From: Aspidapion aeneum | Taxonomy: Eukaryota; Arthropoda; Insecta; Coleoptera; Brentidae | Reading direction: 5' to 3' | DNA: 64,000 nucleotides | NCBI GenBank assembly: GCA_963576565.1 | Contig: OY755047.1 | Coordinates: 2,717,501-2,781,500, forward strand | Part shown: in pieces, positions 60,052-64,000 of the stretch | How the letters are laid out: the number at the start of each line of letters is the position of its first letter | Position numbering within the stretch: the first letter of the stretch is position 1 | Notes under the pieces: model-generated | Database searches by the model: none | Told to the model about the DNA's origin: nothing | The model's input: only the letters and a program-made list of their open reading frames with translations | Translations under genes and position numbers: made by a program

Positions 60052-60081
60052 GCGTGCGGAAAAGTGGACTTTTCCGCACGC
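60052..60081. repeat. 30-bp inverted repeat, 14-bp arms with GG spacer
   Basis: GCGTGCGGAAAAGT, GG, then ACTTTTCCGCACGC. It adjoins the right end of the 573-bp element. Confidence 0.95.
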
Positions 60082-60090
60082 TTATAGAAA

Positions 60091-60457
60091 GATAATTTTA
60101 CAAAATCCTTTTTTTAATCTTTTCTACCTTGTCTATAGTTACACCCAGTATATTACAGAAGAAATAAGAAAAATTGGAAGCTATTCTTCTTATTCCTACA
60201 CGGGTAAGATTTTATATAAATAAATGGTAATCTCGGATTACCCACATATGCAGATTCTTTTTATGTAACCCAACGCCACACCACTTGTTTATTTTAATTC
60301 CTGAGTTCTTTACAGAAGAATTTATATCCTCAGCAATTTTTCGCATGTCAATAAACGTGAGTAGCCCACGCTTCTCTTCTTTTGTTTTATAGAAAAAAAA
60401 CATTTTTACGAGAAGAAAACAAAGAAGAATTTAGAAGAAAATAAATATTATTATGTA
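60091..60457. other. Spacer before the second pogo/Tigger copy
   Basis: AT-rich, with no recognised gene. A 63-codon minus-strand frame (60212-60403) contains SSVKNSGIKINKWCGVGL, possibly retroelement-derived but unassigned. Confidence 0.3.
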
Positions 60458-61083
60458 CAGTAAAACCTCTCCTTGCGGACCTCTATTAAGCGGACACTCC
60501 CTTTAGGCGGCCAAATTTGTTGGAATCAAGCTTTTTCCTATTTCTTTATATGTAAAATTCACTCCTATAACCGGACACTCTAATAACCGGACGCGGACAA
60601 TTTTTTTTGGTTCAAAAATTCTGAAACCTCCCTTAACCGGACACGAACCTCTGACAACGGGACGGAGCGCTGCACGACATGGGCATAAATATTATGTTGT
60701 ATGTTGGCAACATCGCACTCTGCAGCCGGGGAATTACCTCTTTCCGTTTTAATACGGATACTCAATACTTCTGTTGCATTTACAACATATTTTATTCCGC
60801 GGGACTGCTGTGTTTTATTTTTATTGTTCAGTTGAGTAGTTGAAATGGCGGCTAGTAAAAAACTTTTTAGTTTACATGAAAAAGTGGAAGTTGTTAACGT
60901 TGCGGAGAAGGAACATCTATTTGCACGAAAGATCGCTGAAAAATTTAATATCGGAAAAACTCAAGCAGCGGAAATTGTTAATAAATATATATTAAAATTT
61001 CGCAGTTCTCTCTCATAAGCGGACACCTCCAATAAGCGGACAAAATCGACGTAACCGTGAGTGTCCGCTTATAGGAGGTTTTA
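60458..61083 (+). mobile_element. pogo/Tigger-type DNA transposon, second deleted copy
   Basis: The left end CAGTAAAACCTCTCCTTGCG is preceded by TA. The right end runs GTCCGCTTATAGGAGG then TTTTAC, but lacks the final TG-TA and instead enters a hairpin at 61083. The body matches the copy at 3366-4014 in opposite orientation (for example GGGGAATTACCTCTTTCCG). Confidence 0.85.
60845..61018 (+). pseudogene. Truncated pogo/Tigger transposase (57 aa)
   Basis: MAASKKLFSLHEKVEVVNVA, then ARKIAEKFNIGKTQAAEIVN, ending KFRSSLS and TAA. Relative to the copy at 3392-3613 it has GKTQAA instead of GTTQAA in the recognition-helix region. Only the N-terminal CENP-B-like helix-turn-helix is encoded; the catalytic domain is absent because the element is internally deleted. 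Confidence 0.8.
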
Positions 61084-61113
61084 CCACGGATCACCTTTTA
61101 GGTGATCCGTGGT
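61083..61113. repeat. Hairpin, 14-bp perfect arms, 3-base loop
   Basis: ACCACGGATCACCT, TTT, then AGGTGATCCGTGGT. It lies exactly where the terminal bases and TA of the transposon copy should be. Confidence 0.95.
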
Positions 61114-61855
61114 TTTAATGTATAAACATTTCAAAGTATTGTTTAGGCAAACAAGCTTAAAATTCCCTGAAATATTTTTATTTACAGCTTCTGAGGGAGA
61201 ATATAAACATTTATAATTTTTGTACATATAAAGATGCTGAAAATAATATTATTATGGATTTGTTAAGCCCAGACCATGGACTGATCAACTTTTTTCCAGA
61301 TATGTAGATAGCAAATGATATTTGTTAAAGGTGTTTTTTAATGTCGTATTTATGCCTAAAAACATCACGTCCTTTATAAAATATCTGTAAGATGTCTTAT
61401 AAAATATAAGTGAAAACTTTTTTCCAGACGTTTCGAAGATATCCTTTATGTTTCTAGAAGCGTCATATTTATAAAATAATAAATCAAGACAAGCTTAAGA
61501 TATCTGTAACATTTTCGGATATCTTTAAGATAATTTTAAGTCTTGTCTAAGATATTTTTAAGTTTGTCCTTGCTGTTTGGGTATAAATGTTAATAGTTAG
61601 TTATTAGAAGAGAGTTGCAAAATTTGTAACATATACCTACTCTACACCAAAATGCAAATGACACTATATGTTGACTTTTGCAACATATCGATATAATAAC
61701 TATACGTATAGAATATCATACATAATAAGTATTCCAATTGCTACGATATCAGAACGATTTCAAGTCAAATTAAAATCTAAACTAAATCAAAGTTGAATGT
61801 ATATTTAATGGCCTGGACTTAAAAAAGGCAAATATAAATAAAAATCAGAAAAGAA
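61114..61855. other. AT-rich spacer
   Basis: No recognised gene. Around 61480-61570 there are repeated GATATCT/AAGATAT motifs that could fold but fit no known feature. Confidence 0.35.
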
Positions 61856-62231
61856 TTCTATTTATCTATCTATTTAGTCTTCTTCGATCAATCTTTAGGC
61901 ATAGGCTTCCCCCATTCCGCTCTGTCTGTCGCCGGGTTCATCCATCTATTTCCCGCGTGTTTCTTAAAATCGTCCGCCCATCTCATTTGGGGTCTTCCCC
62001 TACTTTTTTTATTTTCCCAAGGTCTGCAGTTTACAATACATTTGTTCCAACGATCGTCTTTCTGTCTGATATTATGACCGGCAAATTTCCATTTTAATTT
62101 TGCTAATTCTCCTCTGACATCCCTTACTTTGTTTTATTTCTTATCGATTCATTCCTTTTTCTATCTGTTAGCTTTACATGTAACATTTGTCTTTCCATTA
62201 ACCTTTGGGCTTTTGTTACCATATCCATGTT
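61856..62231 (-). mobile_element. RTE-like LINE (type B), 3' part, left of the hAT insertion
   Basis: Minus-strand LINE C terminus with a (TAGA)n-type tail at 61857-61877. Frame-broken motifs resemble KLKWKFAGHNIRQKDDRWN, GRPQMRWADDF and AGNRWMNPATDRAEWG. It stops at the target duplication TCCATGTT (62224-62231) and continues after the hAT element at 63428. Confidence 0.85.
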
Positions 62232-63427
62232 CATTGGCGTAGCTAGGGGGGGCCAGGGGGGGCCTGGCCCCCCCTGAAGTCCCTCAGGCCCCCCCTAAGA
62301 TATTTTAGGCCTCCCCTACCGACTACTAGTAAAAGAACATGACGCTGAAAATACATACTTTTCTATTATTATTCGGGAAATATTCAAATAAAATAGGTAC
62401 AAAATTTAAAATCATTCAGATAATGTTTACATTTCAGGAAAAAGCCCTTGTCTTGCGGAATTAGGCTTTTTCTCTTTAAATTATCGGTAACTTTTCTGCA
62501 CTTATGCAATTTCCCGAAAATATTTTTTAAATTTAAACATAATTATGCATATTGAATATTTCATACATATTGGCGACATCTTGTAAAATATTATAGAAGT
62601 GTAAGTTGAATTTCGCATTTAATAAAGACAGGGACCTTTGCCCCTTTGTTTCCCAAATCGGGTTGTAGATGTCGTAAGGTTATAAAAGACCTTTTTAAAC
62701 TGTTTTTCTAAAATAAATATAATTATCTTTTTAGTTTTTTTGAGGTTAGCGTTTAGTGTCTTATGAAAATTTTCCGATTTTGGTGACAATTTCATAACCA
62801 TTTTCATATTAAGTTTTCCCACGTCGTTAAATGGAATAAATTCGTCGAGCAATACCGGGAAATTTTTAATATTATACTTCTGCTCTAAGAGCAGAAATGA
62901 CCGTTTTAAAGAATTGTATTTTTCGGTTAAATCAAACTGTTGGTCATGATTCTATCAAACAACATATAGCAGAAAACACCTATCCAAACCTCTACCAACT
63001 TTTTAAAGTTGCGAGTATTCTTCCAATTTTAAGTGCAACTTGCGAGAGGTCTTTCTCTGCCATGAGGAGAGTTTTTAATTAGCTTAGAACAACTATGACT
63101 CAAGAGAGACACTCAGGTTTGTCATTGTTATTCATAGAAAAAGATGTTGAGGTCGACTTAGACAGTGTGGTAGACGCTTTCAGTCAGCGACATAGAAAAC
63201 TTTCTTTGTAGAATTGCTGAATTACATATTTCCTTTGTATACATAGAAATAAGTTGGTAAATGTATTATTAAATTTGTTATATTAAAATATTAGAACATT
63301 TAATGCGCGTATTTTTTTTTTATTCATTGCACACTTTGCACGACTCTTTAAAACCTATGTTTGCTTTTTGTTCAAGATAGACTGGGGCCACGGCCCCCCC
63401 TGAAAAGCAAGGCTAGCTACGCCAATG
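62232..63427 (+). mobile_element. hAT-type DNA transposon, internally deleted (copy 2), nested in a LINE
   Basis: A 1196-bp element, ends CATTGGCGTAGCTAG and CTAGCTACGCCAATG, with perfect 8-bp duplication TCCATGTT (62224-62231 and 63428-63435). It is closely similar to 38272-39451 in opposite orientation. Its insertion splits a LINE whose uninterrupted sequence is seen at about 49845-49870. Confidence 0.94.
62787..63211 (+). pseudogene. hAT transposase C-terminal fragment, frameshift and nonsense
   Basis: Same region as the copy at 38478-38903, including YPNLYQLFKVASILPILS and ERSFSAMRRVFN. A one-base loss near 62872 (ATTATACTT instead of ATTAATACTT) shifts the frame just before the Met at 62897. 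The Trp codon after RRVFN has become TAG (63080-63082). After it the original frame continues LRTTMTQERHSG to the usual stop. It is more damaged than copy 1. Confidence 0.9.
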
Positions 63428-63890
63428 TCCATGTTTGATTTTGTGTCCAGGTCGGGATCCTTAGGTAAGTACAGGAAGGATACATTGGTTATACACTTTT
63501 GTTTTGAGGTACTGAGGATATTTTTGATTTCTTAATATGTAGCTTAATTTACCGAGTGCTGCCCAGGCCAATCTTACTCGTTTCTTAATTTCAGCTGTTT
63601 AGTTTTTGTTGTTCTATTTTACCTTGGTTTATTTTGATCGTAATATCTTCATCTGTTTTTGTTTGTTATGATTTTAGTTTTAATGTAGTTTAAGCTGCTG
63701 TATCCATTTCTTCCAGCATTTTTATCAGCCCTTCTTTCTTGTCTGTTATTAAGGTGATATCATCAACATATCTTAGGTGGTTCAAGTATTGTCCGTTTTA
63801 AAAAACATCTTCTAGGGCCTGGTTAAATAGTTTAGGGCATATTGTGTCACTCTGTCTGACACCTCTTTTTATGCGCATGAGAACAGAAAA
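63428..63890 (-). mobile_element. RTE-like LINE (type B), continuation right of the hAT insertion
   Basis: Resumes with TCCATGTTTGATTTTGTG and TACATTGGTTATACACTTTT, matching 49853-49935 and 55595-55680, and runs to the degraded RT segment near 63750-63870 (GATATCATCAACATATCTTA, equivalent to the YADDI box on the minus strand). Confidence 0.85.
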
Positions 63891-64000
63891 GAATTAATAA
63901 ACTTTAAACAAAAAACTTTTAGGAAAAGTATTTTTTATTGATAGGAAATGTGTAAATTTAAATAAAGCATATTAAAAAGTAAAAACATTACTAAATAATA
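63891..64000. other. AT-rich end of window
   Basis: No recognisable feature. Confidence 0.3.

Larger units (their letters stand above)
59518..60090. mobile_element. 573-bp element with 14-bp inverted ends TTTCTATAAGCGTG
   Basis: The left end TTTCTATAAGCGTG and right end CACGCTTATAGAAA are exact complements. Near the right end are two strong palindromes built on TGCGGAAAAG. A 79-codon open frame at 59529-59768 has no recognisable domain and is probably not a gene. No target duplication was identified. Confidence 0.6.

Overview
The window is AT-rich eukaryotic DNA, most likely from an insect. One spliced gene shows GT-AG introns with shared codon phases. The rest is dense with insect-type transposable elements: Jockey-like and RTE-like LINEs, a Penelope-like element, hAT and pogo/Tigger-type DNA transposons, and many MITEs. 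A beetle is my guess, at low confidence. No bacterial genes, operons, rRNA, tRNA or CRISPR were seen.

Layout. (1) 1-3078: the last three coding exons of a minus-strand host gene for a low-complexity acidic/basic protein, with a LINE RNase H relic in one intron. Its 5' exon(s) were not found. (2) 3366-4296: a pogo/Tigger-type transposon and a 165-bp MITE, both flanked by TA. (3) About 4460-35399: a 31-kb head-to-tail array of roughly 300 copies of a 103-bp monomer. It has nested higher-order structure: two abutting 10.3-10.7 kb super-blocks and a later 4.2-kb tandem duplication. (4) 35400-38270: AT-rich flank holding an unclassified hairpin-bounded element. That element carries one solitary full-length copy of the 103-bp monomer at 37651-37753, a plausible source of the array. 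(5) 38272-64000: a mosaic of mobile-element relics. These include two deleted hAT copies with perfect 8-bp target duplications, two Jockey copies in opposite orientation, RNase H LINE fragments, three RTE-like LINE copies (one split by a solo LTR, another by a hAT), a Penelope-like fragment, a 0.7-kb heptanucleotide minisatellite, a 2-kb foldback element and a cluster of palindromic GTGCGGAAA-type elements.

Only the gene at 712-3078 looks like a functional host gene. Everything else that encodes recognisable protein is broken mobile-element sequence. The main biological interest is the satellite: its apparent origin in a neighbouring transposon, its higher-order amplification history, and its position just upstream of, or inside an intron of, the only host gene.
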